From the NCBI GenBank assembly GCA_964517875.1, contig CAZFEU010000001.1, forward strand, positions 124,001-188,000: a stretch of DNA of 64,000 nucleotides, read 5' to 3'. The notes below the pieces were generated by a model. The model saw nothing but the letters and a program-made list of their open reading frames with translations. It did not search any database and was not told where the DNA came from. This DNA is from JAJPXC01 sp964517875. Its GTDB lineage: Bacteria > Bacteroidota > Bacteroidia > Bacteroidales > Muribaculaceae. The position numbers and the translations under genes were made by a program. Below are positions 44,518 through 55,039 of the stretch, one piece after another. Numbering within the stretch: position 1 is the stretch's first letter; every line of letters starts with the position of its first letter.

Positions 44518-46518
44518 ATGAAAGAATCATCATCACAAATCGAACAAGACATCCTCAAAGATGCCGATCCGATACAGCTCCCCGAGAACGCATTTCGCGA
44601 ACTCGCAGAGGATGAGGAGTATCGACCTTTAATGCATCCCGCACGTGACTATAAAGAAGTTACGCCATACTCTGTGACCATGGGATTGATTATGGCTGTA
44701 ATTTTCAGTGCCGCCGCAGCATATCTGGGGCTGAAAGTGGGCCAGGTATTCGAAGCAGCAATCCCAATCGCCATTATTGCCATGGGATGCTCAAGTGCAT
44801 TGAAACTTAAGAATCCTCTGGGACAAAACGTTATAATCCAGTCAATAGGGTCATGCTCAGGAGTGATTGTAGCAGGAGCAATTTTCACATTGCCAGCTCT
44901 GTTCATCCTTCAGCATTCACATCCTGAAATCACAGTCAACTTTCTGGAGATATTCATGAGCTCGCTCCTTGGAGGAGTGCTGGGTATACTGTTTTTCATA
45001 CCTTTCCGCAAGTACTTTGTGAAGGATATGCACGGAAAGTATCCCTTCCCCGAAGCTACTGCTACCACACAGGTGCTTGCCAGTGGCCAAGCCTCGAAAA
45101 ACAATAGTAAGCAAGCTATTACTTTGGTAATAGCATCGTTGATTGGTGGTATCTACGACTATGTGGTGGCTACCTTTGGCTTCTGGGCTGAGTCGTTGTC
45201 AAGCTATGTGACACAATGGGGACAGGCTCTCGCCGATAAGACCAAACTTGTATTCAGCTGCAACACAGGAGCTGCTGTGCTCGGCTTGGGCTACATCGTA
45301 GGACTGAAATACGCATTCATCATCTTTGCAGGCTCGGCGTTCGTGTGGTGGGTGATTATACCACTAATGGGCACTTACGGCAACGAGGCACTTATAAGCC
45401 TATCGCCCGATGCGCTCTTCAAGGACTACGCCCGTATGATAGGTATCGGTGGTATAGCAATGGCAGGTGTGATTGGCATCATTAAATCTTGGCCTATCAT
45501 CATGCAAGCTGTAGGACTTGCAAGTCGTGAGCTCAAGGGAAATGCACAAGTAGCCAAGGCTCAACGCTGGCAGCTCGACATATCGATGAAGCACATCGTA
45601 TTCTTTATAGCACTGGCCCTAATTGCTGTGCTGCTGTTCTTCTGGTTTGGCGTGATACACACATTCTGGCAGGCACTGGTTGCATGGACAGTTGTAACGG
45701 TTATTGCGTTCTTGTTCACCACAGTAGCCGCCAACGCTATCGCCATAGTTGGTTCTAACCCCGTGTCGGGCATGACACTTATGACCCTGATTGTGGCTTC
45801 GGCTATATTTGTAGCGATAGGTCTCAGCGGCACATCGGGCATCGTGGCAGCAATGGTAATAGGCGGTGTAGTGTGTACGGCACTTTCAATGGCCGGCGGA
45901 TTTGTAACTGACCTGAAAGTAGGCTATTGGCTGGGCTCGACACCTAAGAAACAGGAATCGTGGAAATTCCTCGGCACACTGGTATCAGCAGCTACTGTAG
46001 GAGGTGTGATCATGGTGCTCAACGACACTTATGGATTCACCGGCGACAATGCCCTTCAGGCGCCTCAGGCTAATGCAATGGCCAAAGTGATTGAACCCCT
46101 GATGATGGGAGGCGACACCCCCTGGATTCTATACATGACAGGAGCGATTCTGGCCTTGTTGCTTAACTGGCTTGGAGTACCTGCATTGGCTTTCTGCCTG
46201 GGTATGTTCATTCCTATGGAGCTCAACACCCCGCTGCTTGTAGGTGGTGCCATAGCATGGTATGTAGGTCGTTCATCCTCGGATAAAGAGATTACACAGG
46301 CACGAAATGACCGTGGAACACTCATAGCCTCAGGCTTAATTGCAGGTGGAGCTTTATTTGGAGTCTTTGCGGCCTTGACACGATACCTCGGTTTTGAATT
46401 TATCAACGAGACCGACGCAGTGACCCTGCAGATTGCCGGTGTGGTAATGTACGCCATGCTTATAGGCTACTTCGTGTGGGATAGCTGCCGCATTGACAAA
46501 AAGCCTTCACGCAATTGA
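44518..46518 (+). CDS. OPT family oligopeptide transporter
   Basis: 666-residue polytopic inner-membrane protein of the OPT superfamily, with about 14-16 hydrophobic segments. YSVTMGLIMAVIFSAAAAYLGLKVGQVFEA near the start and the NPVSGMTLMTL and GDTPWILYMTGA stretches are typical of the bacterial YsL-like branch. The substrate (peptides or metal chelates) is not predictable. Its stop overlaps the MATE start (TTGA). The N-terminal cytoplasmic 30 residues are polar. Confidence 0.88.
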   Translation: MKESSSQIEQDILKDADPIQLPENAFRELAEDEEYRPLMHPARDYKEVTPYSVTMGLIMAVIFSAAAAYLGLKVGQVFEAAIPIAIIAMGCSSALKLKNPLGQNVIIQSIGSCSGVIVAGAIFTLPALFILQHSHPEITVNFLEIFMSSLLGGVLGILFFIPFRKYFVKDMHGKYPFPEATATTQVLASGQASKNNSKQAITLVIASLIGGIYDYVVATFGFWAESLSSYVTQWGQALADKTKLVFSCNTGAAVLGLGYIVGLKYAFIIFAGSAFVWWVIIPLMGTYGNEALISLSPDALFKDYARMIGIGGIAMAGVIGIIKSWPIIMQAVGLASRELKGNAQVAKAQRWQLDISMKHIVFFIALALIAVLLFFWFGVIHTFWQALVAWTVVTVIAFLFTTVAANAIAIVGSNPVSGMTLMTLIVASAIFVAIGLSGTSGIVAAMVIGGVVCTALSMAGGFVTDLKVGYWLGSTPKKQESWKFLGTLVSAATVGGVIMVLNDTYGFTGDNALQAPQANAMAKVIEPLMMGGDTPWILYMTGAILALLLNWLGVPALAFCLGMFIPMELNTPLLVGGAIAWYVGRSSSDKEITQARNDRGTLIASGLIAGGALFGVFAALTRYLGFEFINETDAVTLQIAGVVMYAMLIGYFVWDSCRIDKKPSRN

Positions 46519-47813
46519 GGCTCAGCTCTCTAAATAGGAGAATACTGGCGCTGACCATACCCTCCATTGTGGCTAACATCACAACCCCCTTGCTGGGGTT
46601 GGTTGACACGGCAATAGTGGGGCATATGGGCAGCGCCGTGTTTATTGCCTCAATAGCCCTGGGCGGCAGTGTTTTTAATCTGCTGTATTGGTGTTTCGGA
46701 TTTCTACGGGCTGGCACAAGCGGCATTACCGCTCAGGCCGTAGGCGCGGGTGACCGTACTACAATTGACATGGCCCTGTTGCGCGGACTATTTGTTGCCG
46801 CCCTTATTGGTATGTTGATGATTATTGCGGCTCCGTTTGTAGCACGATGGATGCTCCACTTTATGGGAGCCAGCCAGGAGGAATTCAGGTACGGTTACAG
46901 ATATGTAGAGATATGCATATGGGGAGCACCAGCCGTAATGGGTGTCAACACCCTATCTGGATGGTTTTTAGGAATGCAGAACACTAAGGCCCCGATGTAC
47001 ATGTCAATTGTAATCAATGTGGTGAATATTGCCATAAGCACCACACTGGTGTATGGTCTGAAATGGGGTGTGGAGGGTCTGGCCACCGGCACGATGACAG
47101 CACAGTGGATAGGGCTGACTGTGGGACTCTCATTATGCTTGCGATATAAAGTAAAGCTCACACGATGGCACGATATGGCAGAGTGGAAAAGTATCCGAAA
47201 ATTCTTCACCATCAATAGTGATATCTTCCTTCGCACGCTGTGCATGATTGCCGTTACACTGTGGTTCACCCGCGCTGGCTCAGTCCAAGGAACAATTATT
47301 CTGGCCGCCAACGCAGTGCTGATGCAGCTGTTTATGTTGATGAGCTATTTCATGGATGGTTTCGCTTTTGCCGGCGAAGCGGTGGTAGGCAGAGCCGTTG
47401 GAGCAAACAATAAACGCGAAGTGGCCGACTGTATCCGCAGCCTCATCCTATGGGGTATTGGTGTAGCCACTCTATTTACCGTCATTTATGCTTTGAGCGG
47501 CGATTTAATAATCTCCTTGTTAAGTAGTCAATCTGATGTAGTTGCCACAGCACATGAATATTACTGGTGGGCTGTTACTATTCCATTTGCAGGATTTGGC
47601 GCATTCACGTGGGATGGCATCTTTATCGGAGCGACGATGACCCGCAAAATGCTGATTGCCATATTCATCTCGATGGTGATATTCTTCTGCCTGCTGTGGT
47701 GGCTGATGCCGTTGATAGGCAATCATGGCCTGTGGCTCGCATTCGTGGCATATTTAATAAGCCGCGGAGCAATTTCCCACATAATGGGACGTAAGTTAAT
47801 TCACCCTAAATAA
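46515..47813 (+). CDS. MATE family efflux transporter
   Basis: 432-residue multidrug and toxin efflux protein of the DinF/NorM group, with 12 predicted helices in two halves. It starts with TTG, overlapping the OPT stop by four bases. IVGHMGSAVFIASIALGGS and the NAVLMQLFMLMSYFMDGFAFAGEAVVGRAVG stretch are the repeated MATE blocks. It is driven by Na+ or H+. Coupling with OPT gives no clear drug or metabolite. Confidence 0.88.
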   Translation: MRLSSLNRRILALTIPSIVANITTPLLGLVDTAIVGHMGSAVFIASIALGGSVFNLLYWCFGFLRAGTSGITAQAVGAGDRTTIDMALLRGLFVAALIGMLMIIAAPFVARWMLHFMGASQEEFRYGYRYVEICIWGAPAVMGVNTLSGWFLGMQNTKAPMYMSIVINVVNIAISTTLVYGLKWGVEGLATGTMTAQWIGLTVGLSLCLRYKVKLTRWHDMAEWKSIRKFFTINSDIFLRTLCMIAVTLWFTRAGSVQGTIILAANAVLMQLFMLMSYFMDGFAFAGEAVVGRAVGANNKREVADCIRSLILWGIGVATLFTVIYALSGDLIISLLSSQSDVVATAHEYYWWAVTIPFAGFGAFTWDGIFIGATMTRKMLIAIFISMVIFFCLLWWLMPLIGNHGLWLAFVAYLISRGAISHIMGRKLIHPK

Positions 47814-47875
47814 GTTTTTAGAAAGACAAACCGAAGTTTTTAGTTAAAACGGGAATAAAGTTAGTAAGTTATTTG

Positions 47876-47883
47876 TAAATTCG
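47876..47883 (+). promoter_or_regulatory. candidate -7 element for nfo
   Basis: TAAATTCG is one base off TAnnTTTG, 28 bp before the ATG. Confidence 0.35.
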
Positions 47884-47911
47884 CGGTAATATCTGCTTAC
47901 AACAAAACCAT

Positions 47912-48760
47912 ATGAAATATATCGGAGCACACGTGTCAACCGCTAAAGGTGTGAGCGAAGCGCCTCTTAGGGCAGCAGAAATTGGAGCCAAGGCGTTCGC
48001 TCTTTTCACAGGCAATCCTTCAAGATGGCAAGTTAAGCCTATATCCGACAAGGAAATAGAGGCTTTCAAAACAAATTGTGCCACCTACGGCTACGACGCA
48101 TCAGTGATTCTGCCACACGACAGCTTTCTTATCAACCTCGGCTCGCCTGATGCCGAAAAGCTCATTAAGTCGCGCGCCCTCTTTATCGACGAGATGCACC
48201 GTTGTGAAAACCTTGGGCTTACGATGCTCAACTTCCACCCCGGGAGTCACCTCAACCAGATGCCAATCGACGATTGCCTCGACCTAATAGCCGAATCAAT
48301 CAACTTAGCGCTGAGCGAAACTAATAGTGTAAAAGCCGTAATCGAGAACACCGCAGGGCAGGGGAGCAATCTGGGGCACACATTCGAGCAAATAGCACGC
48401 ATTATCGATCATGTTGACGACAAATCGCGCGTGGGTGTATGCGTAGATACCTGCCATAGCTTCACCGCCGGCTACGATATGACAACCGAGGAAGGGTACA
48501 ACCGCACTTGGGAAGACTTTGAACGCATAATAGGCTTCAAATACCTAAGCGGTATGCACCTCAACGACTCAAAGCGCGAACACGGATCACATATCGACCG
48601 TCATGAGCAGATTGGCGACGGATATCTTGGCAAGGAGTTTTTTAAACGCCTTATGCAAGACAGCAGATTTGACAACATACCGCTGATACTGGAAACCCCC
48701 GACGACAGTAAATGGGCCGACGAGATAGCTTGGCTTTACTCTCAAACCCTCAACGGCTGA
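47912..48760 (+). CDS. nfo: deoxyribonuclease IV / endonuclease IV
   Basis: Zinc AP endonuclease for base excision repair. 282 residues, TIM barrel. All metal-ligand blocks are visible: LNFHPGSH, IENTAGQG, CVDTCHSF, MHLNDSK, SHIDRHEQIG and LILETP. It begins a likely two-gene transcript with the MFS transporter (gap 76 bp). Family length is 280-ish, supporting the ATG at 47912. Confidence 0.95.
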   Translation: MKYIGAHVSTAKGVSEAPLRAAEIGAKAFALFTGNPSRWQVKPISDKEIEAFKTNCATYGYDASVILPHDSFLINLGSPDAEKLIKSRALFIDEMHRCENLGLTMLNFHPGSHLNQMPIDDCLDLIAESINLALSETNSVKAVIENTAGQGSNLGHTFEQIARIIDHVDDKSRVGVCVDTCHSFTAGYDMTTEEGYNRTWEDFERIIGFKYLSGMHLNDSKREHGSHIDRHEQIGDGYLGKEFFKRLMQDSRFDNIPLILETPDDSKWADEIAWLYSQTLNG

Positions 48761-48836
48761 AACCAGGACTAATAATAGCAATAACAAAAATTTATCAACC
48801 TCTTACCAAAATTTCATATCAAACCAACTCAATATC

Positions 48837-50192
48837 ATGAAAATAAAACCTGATTTAGGCTTTTGGAAATTATTTACGCTGAGCTTCGGATTCTTCGGCG
48901 TCCAGATTGCCTACGCATTGCAGAGTGCCAATATCTCGCGCATATTCGCTACACTTGGCGCAGATCCCCACCAGTTGTCATTTTTCTGGATTCTACCCCC
49001 ATTGATGGGTATGGTAGTACAACCCTTGGTGGGATTCTTCTCCGATCGGACTTGGACAAAATTGGGCCGACGCTTACCTTATCTGATTATTGGCGCTATT
49101 GTGGCAGTGGTTGTGATGTGTCTGCTACCAAATGCAGGCTCACTTGGAATCACCACCCAGATAGTGATGTGGGGCTTGTCGGGAACAATGCTTTTCGGAC
49201 TGTTCTCGCTGATGCTGCTCGACACCTCAATCAACATGGCCATGCAGCCCTTCAAGATGCTCGTGGGCGATATGGTGAATGAGAAACAGAAAGGTCTCGC
49301 ATACTCCATCCAGTCAATGCTCTGTAACGCCGGCTCGGTGGTGGGCTTTTGTGCTCCCTACATTCTTTCGTACATTGGAATAAAGAATGTAGCCGCCGCT
49401 GGGGTTATTCCCGATTCAGTGATCTACAGCTTCTATATCGGAGCTGCCATTCTTATTCTCTGTGTGATTTTCACCACCTCGAAGGTGAAGGAGTTTACTC
49501 CAGAGGAGTATAAGATGTATAATGACGCGAGCAACAGTGCTCAGGATGGTGCCAATTCTAAAAAGAAAGTCAACATCGTTAGGCCATTTGTCACCATCGG
49601 CCTTGTGCAATTCTTCTGCTGGGCCGCATTCCTATTCCAGTGGACCTACGCCACCGGCGCGATATCAGAGAACTGCTGGGGCACGACCGATGCCAGCTCA
49701 GCCGGCTTCCAAGAGGCAGGCGACTGGTATGGAATCATGTCGGCAGTGATGGCCATTGCTGCGATGCTATGGGCAATGGTAATTCCGCTATTTAAGAATA
49801 TAAAGGTGGCTTATATCCTCTCGCTTCTGCTTGGTGCCATTGGCTTCGCATCGTGCTTATTTGTCACAAATCAATATGTGCTTATCGTATCATTTGCGCT
49901 ACAGGGTTGCACATGGGCAGCAATGCTGGCAATTCCCTTCGCGCTGTTTACCAATGCAATCGAGGGTGATCCGCGTACCGGCACATTGCTCGGACTATTC
50001 AACTGCGTAATATGCATGCCGCAAATTATTGCAGCCATTGCTGGCGGACTGATAGTAAAGGGGTTAGGCTTATCGCAACCCACCATGATGTTTATCGCCG
50101 GATGCTTGTTGCTGATTGGCGTATTCTGCGTGCCTTTCATCCGCACCACTCGCCGTGACGAGAAACTGATTGAACAAGAGGAACTATTCTAA
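48837..50192 (+). CDS. SLC45/GPH-like MFS sugar transporter
   Basis: 451 residues with 12 predicted membrane helices. The N-terminal LSFGFFGVQIAYALQSANISRIF and the loop GFFSDRTWTKLGRRLPYL match the SLC45/GPH glycoside-cation symporter group, in which maltose or sucrose is a common substrate. No hydrolase or SusC/D pair is adjacent, so the sugar is unknown. It is followed by a hairpin shared with convergent rmuC. Confidence 0.85.
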   Translation: MKIKPDLGFWKLFTLSFGFFGVQIAYALQSANISRIFATLGADPHQLSFFWILPPLMGMVVQPLVGFFSDRTWTKLGRRLPYLIIGAIVAVVVMCLLPNAGSLGITTQIVMWGLSGTMLFGLFSLMLLDTSINMAMQPFKMLVGDMVNEKQKGLAYSIQSMLCNAGSVVGFCAPYILSYIGIKNVAAAGVIPDSVIYSFYIGAAILILCVIFTTSKVKEFTPEEYKMYNDASNSAQDGANSKKKVNIVRPFVTIGLVQFFCWAAFLFQWTYATGAISENCWGTTDASSAGFQEAGDWYGIMSAVMAIAAMLWAMVIPLFKNIKVAYILSLLLGAIGFASCLFVTNQYVLIVSFALQGCTWAAMLAIPFALFTNAIEGDPRTGTLLGLFNCVICMPQIIAAIAGGLIVKGLGLSQPTMMFIAGCLLLIGVFCVPFIRTTRRDEKLIEQEELF

Positions 50193-50217
50193 GTACAGAA
50201 GAATCATACATTCAACA

Positions 50218-50265
50218 TGAAATTTTCCCCTGCTACAACAGCTCTTGTGGCAGGGGAATTTCATT
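50218..50265. terminator. bidirectional hairpin between the MFS gene and rmuC
   Basis: The arms TTCCCCTGC and GCAGGGGAA, extended by TGAAA/TTTCA with two unpaired T, enclose an inner ACAA/TTGT stem. It lies between convergent genes. Confidence 0.75.
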
Positions 50266-50280
50266 AAAATGCGTTGCCGC

Positions 50281-51666
50281 CTATTCCTGCGACGAGGGGG
50301 CGTCGAGTGTTAAGTCATTGTCGTCGGCGATCAGATCCTGTGGGAGCGACTTCGATACTTTGGCACCAAGCTTTCGCATCTTTTCGGCTCGTTTCACAAG
50401 GGAGCCGCGCCCCGTTGAGAGTTTGTTAACAGCTTTGTCGTAGGCTTCACGGGTCTGGTTGATGCTCTTTTCGATACGCTGCATATCGTCGATAAATCCC
50501 ACAAGCTTATCGTACATATTCCCACCCTCGGTGGCTATGGCCTCAACGTTGGTACGCATACGATCCTGGCGCCAAAGCTGCTCCACAAGTCTAAGGGCTG
50601 AAATAAGATGGGTAGGTGATACAATGAGCACTCGTGAGTCATATGCTTCTTGCCACAGGTGTGAGTCAAGTTGCATTGCTTGAATGTAGGCCCCTTCATT
50701 GGGTATAAACATCATCACGAAATCGGTGTGGCGTTGACCTACGAAATCCTGATAGCTCTTGCTTGCCAGCTCGGCTATGTGACGACGTACCGAAGTCACA
50801 TGATTGCGTCCTAATGTGCTGGCCATGTTTGGGTCCTGACAGTTGACAAGGTCAATATAAGCCGATAGCGACACTTTGGAGTCGATTACCACGCATCGTC
50901 CATCGGGGTAGTAGACCACAACATCTGGACGCAGAACGTTACCCTCATCGTCGCGCAACGTATTCCCTTGCCCATCGGTGGTAACTTGCACGTCAAACTC
51001 ACGTCCTTTTGTTAGACCCGACTTTTCAAGGATAGACTCAAGTATCATCTCACCCCAGTCGCCTTGTATCTTGTTATTTCCACGGAGCGCTGTGGATAGT
51101 TGACGTGCTTCCTGTCCTATGGTATTGTTAAGTTCAATGAGCTCGCGAATACGCTCTTGCAGTGAGAAACGTTCACGGGCTTCGTTATTGTAAGTGTCGG
51201 TTACAGTCTTTTTAAACGCCTCGATATTCTCCTTGAGTGGAGATAGCATTTGTGACAGTTGAATTTGGCTCTGTTCCCGCAGGTCGCGCGAATTGGCTTG
51301 AAGTACCTGAGTTGCTATATTGCGAAACCGAATCTCATTCTCTTCCTGCATTTTGGCTTGCGCTTCCTGAGCCATAGTAAGTCGTTCTTGCAGACTACTT
51401 ATTGTACGGGTATCTTCGTTGTGCTGGTTCTGTGACTGTTGGAGCTGCTCAGCGAGCAGTGACGACTGCGACTCCATTTTGCTCTGCTGTTCAGCCATTG
51501 CCTGATTCCTTGCCTCGAGTGCGGCATTTTGCCTCGACAGATTATCGCTGTTCGCAGTAAGCTCGTCAATACGGGCTTGCATTCTTGAGGAGTTACGATG
51601 GTTGCTTACTAAGGCGATTACAGCAGCTAACGAAGTGATAATGGCGATAATGAGAGGTATAATCAT
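50281..51666 (-). CDS. rmuC: DNA recombination protein RmuC
   Basis: 461 residues. A membrane anchor (about 2-20), a long Gln/Ala/Glu coiled coil (about 22-130) and a C-terminal RmuC nuclease-like domain (about 165-440) with GDWGEMILESILEKSGL and VIDSKVSLSAY, including the PD-(D/E)XK-like DSK motif. It limits DNA inversions and rearrangement in E. coli. It has a Ser/Asp-rich tail and is divergent from glnS. Confidence 0.93.
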   Translation of the reverse strand: MIIPLIIAIITSLAAVIALVSNHRNSSRMQARIDELTANSDNLSRQNAALEARNQAMAEQQSKMESQSSLLAEQLQQSQNQHNEDTRTISSLQERLTMAQEAQAKMQEENEIRFRNIATQVLQANSRDLREQSQIQLSQMLSPLKENIEAFKKTVTDTYNNEARERFSLQERIRELIELNNTIGQEARQLSTALRGNNKIQGDWGEMILESILEKSGLTKGREFDVQVTTDGQGNTLRDDEGNVLRPDVVVYYPDGRCVVIDSKVSLSAYIDLVNCQDPNMASTLGRNHVTSVRRHIAELASKSYQDFVGQRHTDFVMMFIPNEGAYIQAMQLDSHLWQEAYDSRVLIVSPTHLISALRLVEQLWRQDRMRTNVEAIATEGGNMYDKLVGFIDDMQRIEKSINQTREAYDKAVNKLSTGRGSLVKRAEKMRKLGAKVSKSLPQDLIADDNDLTLDAPSSQE

Positions 51667-51710
51667 ATGGTGGAGTAGGGGGGTGACTGATCAATTACAT
51701 TAATTTTCTA

Positions 51711-51718
51711 CAAAGATA
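51711..51718 (-). promoter_or_regulatory. -7 element of rmuC
   Basis: Minus strand TATCTTTG, a full TAnnTTTG match, 45 bp before the ATG. It is divergent from and close to the glnS promoter. Confidence 0.55.
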
Positions 51719-51738
51719 GAAAATTTCGGTAGCCAAAG

Positions 51739-51771
51739 TTGGAAATTATTACAGAATTTGAGTTAATTTTG
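51739..51771 (+). promoter_or_regulatory. promoter of glnS
   Basis: TAATTTTG (51764-51771) is a full -7 box; a TTG at 51739-51741 may serve as -33 at a slightly long 22-bp spacing. Confidence 0.55.
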
Positions 51772-51805
51772 CATCTTAAAAGAAAACTAATTAATCGCAC
51801 AAACA

Positions 51806-53512
51806 ATGGCCGAAAATGACATCAACACTCAAGATACTGAGTCAAAAGGATTGAATTTCGTAGAGCAAATAGTAGCTGACGATCTCGCAGCCGGTAAAAA
51901 TGGTGGACGTCTTAACACACGTTTTCCCCCGGAGCCTAATGGGTACCTGCACATCGGACACGCTAAAGCCATATGCATGGACTTCGGTGTCGCCGAGAAA
52001 TTTGGTGGCACTTGCAACCTTAGATTTGATGATACCAACCCGGTGAAAGAAGATGTGGAATATGTCGACTCAATCAAAGAAGACATTCACTGGCTCGGTT
52101 TTGACTGGGGAGACCGCGAATACTACGCTTCCGACTATTTCCCCAAGTTGTATGCCTTAGCCGAGCGTATGATCAAGGAAGGGAAGGCATATGTCGACGA
52201 CCAGACATCGGAAGAAATCGCCGCACAGAAAGGCACTCCCACACAACCTGGACAAAATTCGCCCTATCGCAGCCGCACTCCCGAGGAGAATCTCGACTTG
52301 TTTCACAGAATGAATGCGGGCGAATTTCCCGAAGGGTCAAGAGTGCTTCGCGCCAAGATCGACATGTCGTCCGACAATATGCACTTCCGCGATCCTATAA
52401 TGTACCGCATTATCAATCATCCCCACCATCGCACCGGCACCACATGGAAAGTATATCCAATGTATGACTTCGCCCACGGCCAAAGCGACTATTTCGAAGG
52501 TGTGACCCATTCAATATGTACACTTGAGTTCGTGCCTCACCGCCCACTCTACGACCTCTTTGTAGAGGAGCTGGCTGATGAAACCTATCGTCCACGACAG
52601 ATCGAGTTCAACAGACTCAACCTCACATACACGGTGATGAGCAAGCGTAAATTGCTACAGCTTGTGAAAGAAGGATTGGTGGCAGGTTGGGACGATCCAC
52701 GCATGCCTACTATCTCGGGTATGCGTCGCCGTGGCTTCACCCCTCAATCGATACGCAACTTCATAGACCGTATCGGTTACACCAAGTTTGAGGCACTTAA
52801 CTCAGTAGCCCTACTTGAACACGCAGTGAGAGAAGACCTAAACCGCATATCCACACGTGTGATGGCCGTGCTCAACCCTTTGAAGCTCGTCATAACCAAC
52901 TACCCAGAGGGGAAAACCGAAATGGTAGATATGGAGAACAATCCCGAGGATCCCAACGCAGGAACTCACCAGATGCCGTTTGCACGTGAAATCTATATCG
53001 AGCAAGACGACTTCATGGAGAATCCACCCAAGAAATATTTCCGACTTTTCCCCGGGGGAGAGGTACGCCTTAAGGGAGCATACATCATCAAGTGCGAAGA
53101 AGTGGTAAAGGACGACAAGGGTAACATCGTGGAAGTACGTTGCACCTACGACCCTGATACCCGTTCAGGCCTGCCGGGAGCGGCGCGTAAAGTTAAAGGC
53201 ACACTCCACTGGGTAGCAGCCAACACTGCAGTGAACGCTACAGTGCGTCTATACGACCGTCTGTTCAACGTGGAAAATCCAGGAGCTGAATCTGAGCGCG
53301 ACTTCCGCGAATTGCTCAACCCCGACTCGCTAAAGGTAGTGGAGGGCGTTAAAGTTGAGCCTTTCCTGGCTGAAAACGCTGTACAGGGAGCCAAATTCCA
53401 ATTCCAACGCATAGGATATTTCACCCCCGACTACGACTCAACCCCTGATCATCTCATATTCAATCGCACCATAGCCCTTAAAGATAGCTGGGAGAAAGCT
53501 CAAAAAAAGTAA
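51806..53512 (+). CDS. glnS: glutaminyl-tRNA synthetase
   Basis: Direct glutaminylation of tRNA-Gln. 568 residues, class I. HIGH is at 49-52, and the KMSKS-type loop is VMSKRK (277-282). NTRFPPEPNGYLHIGHAK identifies GlnRS over GluRS. The C-terminal anticodon-binding beta-barrels are complete. Presence of glnS means the GatCAB route is not the only source of Gln-tRNA. A TPR gene follows 35 bp later. Confidence 0.95.
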   Translation: MAENDINTQDTESKGLNFVEQIVADDLAAGKNGGRLNTRFPPEPNGYLHIGHAKAICMDFGVAEKFGGTCNLRFDDTNPVKEDVEYVDSIKEDIHWLGFDWGDREYYASDYFPKLYALAERMIKEGKAYVDDQTSEEIAAQKGTPTQPGQNSPYRSRTPEENLDLFHRMNAGEFPEGSRVLRAKIDMSSDNMHFRDPIMYRIINHPHHRTGTTWKVYPMYDFAHGQSDYFEGVTHSICTLEFVPHRPLYDLFVEELADETYRPRQIEFNRLNLTYTVMSKRKLLQLVKEGLVAGWDDPRMPTISGMRRRGFTPQSIRNFIDRIGYTKFEALNSVALLEHAVREDLNRISTRVMAVLNPLKLVITNYPEGKTEMVDMENNPEDPNAGTHQMPFAREIYIEQDDFMENPPKKYFRLFPGGEVRLKGAYIIKCEEVVKDDKGNIVEVRCTYDPDTRSGLPGAARKVKGTLHWVAANTAVNATVRLYDRLFNVENPGAESERDFRELLNPDSLKVVEGVKVEPFLAENAVQGAKFQFQRIGYFTPDYDSTPDHLIFNRTIALKDSWEKAQKK

Positions 53513-53547
53513 TATCCCAGCAAATATAATTCAGAAATCAACACATT

Positions 53548-54990
53548 GTGGAACGTACACGCGAGCATCTATATCAGGAATTTAAGAAAGCTGTGACTAC
53601 ACCCGCATCAGAAGCTCCATTCTTCGATGAGGGCGACCTTATTGACATATTCGACTTTGCCGGTGACAAAAACGACGATGTAGTACGGACCGAGGTTATA
53701 GCCATGGCTGCCCGACTCTATCCTGATAGCGATGCTCTCAAGGTGCGTAAAGCTCTATATTACTACTTCATAGAGCAAGAGGATATGGCCCGAGCATTAC
53801 TCGAAAGTGGGCATTACCGACATCCTATGTGGGATATTCTCGCCATGCGTCTCAACCAGCCTGAAGGGGATGAACTTATCAGACAGCTTGACGATATACT
53901 GGAATCTTACCCTAAAATGGATGACGAGACACTGATACAACTCGTTGATGCCGCGAATAGCTTCGACCGACTCAATTGGGTGATTGAGCATCTTGAGCAC
54001 CTCAAAACCAAGACCGACTATACACCGACACTTCTCTATGAAGTTGCGGTAATGGCATCAATGTCGGGCGACAACGACACTGTGATCAGGCTCCTCGATG
54101 AGCTCACTTCGATTGAACCTTTCTATGCGCCCTACTGGATTATGCTTGCGAGGGCCTATGGAGAGAAAGACCAATACGATGATGCTCTCAATGCCGTTGA
54201 CTATGCCCTGGCTATCGATGGCGACCTTATGGAAGCGCTGGCAGTGAAAACTCAGCTATTGCTGCTACACGATATGGATGTTTCCGAAGTTCTCACACAG
54301 ATGAGGGCAAAAGCCGCTGCCGACCCCACCAACATCATGCTTGTGCGTACTCTCGCCCTTGCCGAACAGACCGTAGCTGGCTCCGACGAGGCTATCAAAG
54401 TGTATGAGCATTATCTGGCCTTTAATCCAGTGAGCCGAGAGCTTATGCAGTCGTATCTTGAAATGGCTGAGACACCCAACAGAGAGCTAATCGACAAATT
54501 TATCAAGATGTCTGACATGCTTACCGAGGATGATGTCATGCAGATGGCTCAGTCACTGGCTTTTGATACAAAATTTGACGGTATGGTCATGCTACTCGAA
54601 GCATTCCACAACCGCGAGCCACTCACCAGCGGATTTGAAATGCTCGTAACGGCGCTATACATAAATGGGGAATACAGCAAGATTGAGCAAATGTTTGCAA
54701 AGCCCTCATCGCATGTCTACACCCCACGCTTCTCCTCAATGGTGTCGCTGATATATGCATTCTCGTTGGTAAGACTTCGTCATAAAGCAACAGCCAAGAC
54801 TTTTATAACAGAGTGGATTGAGGCTAACAGCAAAGCTATATTCGCCTCACCAGGTGAGCGCGTCAGAAATACAGGCGTGCGCTACTATATGCATACACTA
54901 CTCGAAAGTCTGCCCAATCTAACAGCCGAGGAGCTGAAATCGCTTGACCCAATACTCCCTATTTCCTACAACTCACCACCTACTTTCTGA
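53548..54990 (+). CDS. tetratricopeptide repeat protein
   Basis: 480-residue soluble protein with a GTG start and no signal peptide. Several degenerate TPR-like helix pairs are visible, the clearest being PYWIMLARAYGEKDQYDDALNAVDYALAID (about 195-224) and the EAIKVYEHYLAFNP block. The N-terminal ~80 residues and overall net negative charge are unlike enzymes. A protein-interaction role in the cytoplasm is inferred. It lies between glnS and nhaA with short gaps. Confidence 0.78.
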   Translation: MERTREHLYQEFKKAVTTPASEAPFFDEGDLIDIFDFAGDKNDDVVRTEVIAMAARLYPDSDALKVRKALYYYFIEQEDMARALLESGHYRHPMWDILAMRLNQPEGDELIRQLDDILESYPKMDDETLIQLVDAANSFDRLNWVIEHLEHLKTKTDYTPTLLYEVAVMASMSGDNDTVIRLLDELTSIEPFYAPYWIMLARAYGEKDQYDDALNAVDYALAIDGDLMEALAVKTQLLLLHDMDVSEVLTQMRAKAAADPTNIMLVRTLALAEQTVAGSDEAIKVYEHYLAFNPVSRELMQSYLEMAETPNRELIDKFIKMSDMLTEDDVMQMAQSLAFDTKFDGMVMLLEAFHNREPLTSGFEMLVTALYINGEYSKIEQMFAKPSSHVYTPRFSSMVSLIYAFSLVRLRHKATAKTFITEWIEANSKAIFASPGERVRNTGVRYYMHTLLESLPNLTAEELKSLDPILPISYNSPPTF

Positions 54991-55039
54991 ACACCTCAGC
55001 TTGTTGCAACGTTATATCCTTGACTAATTATGAGAGATC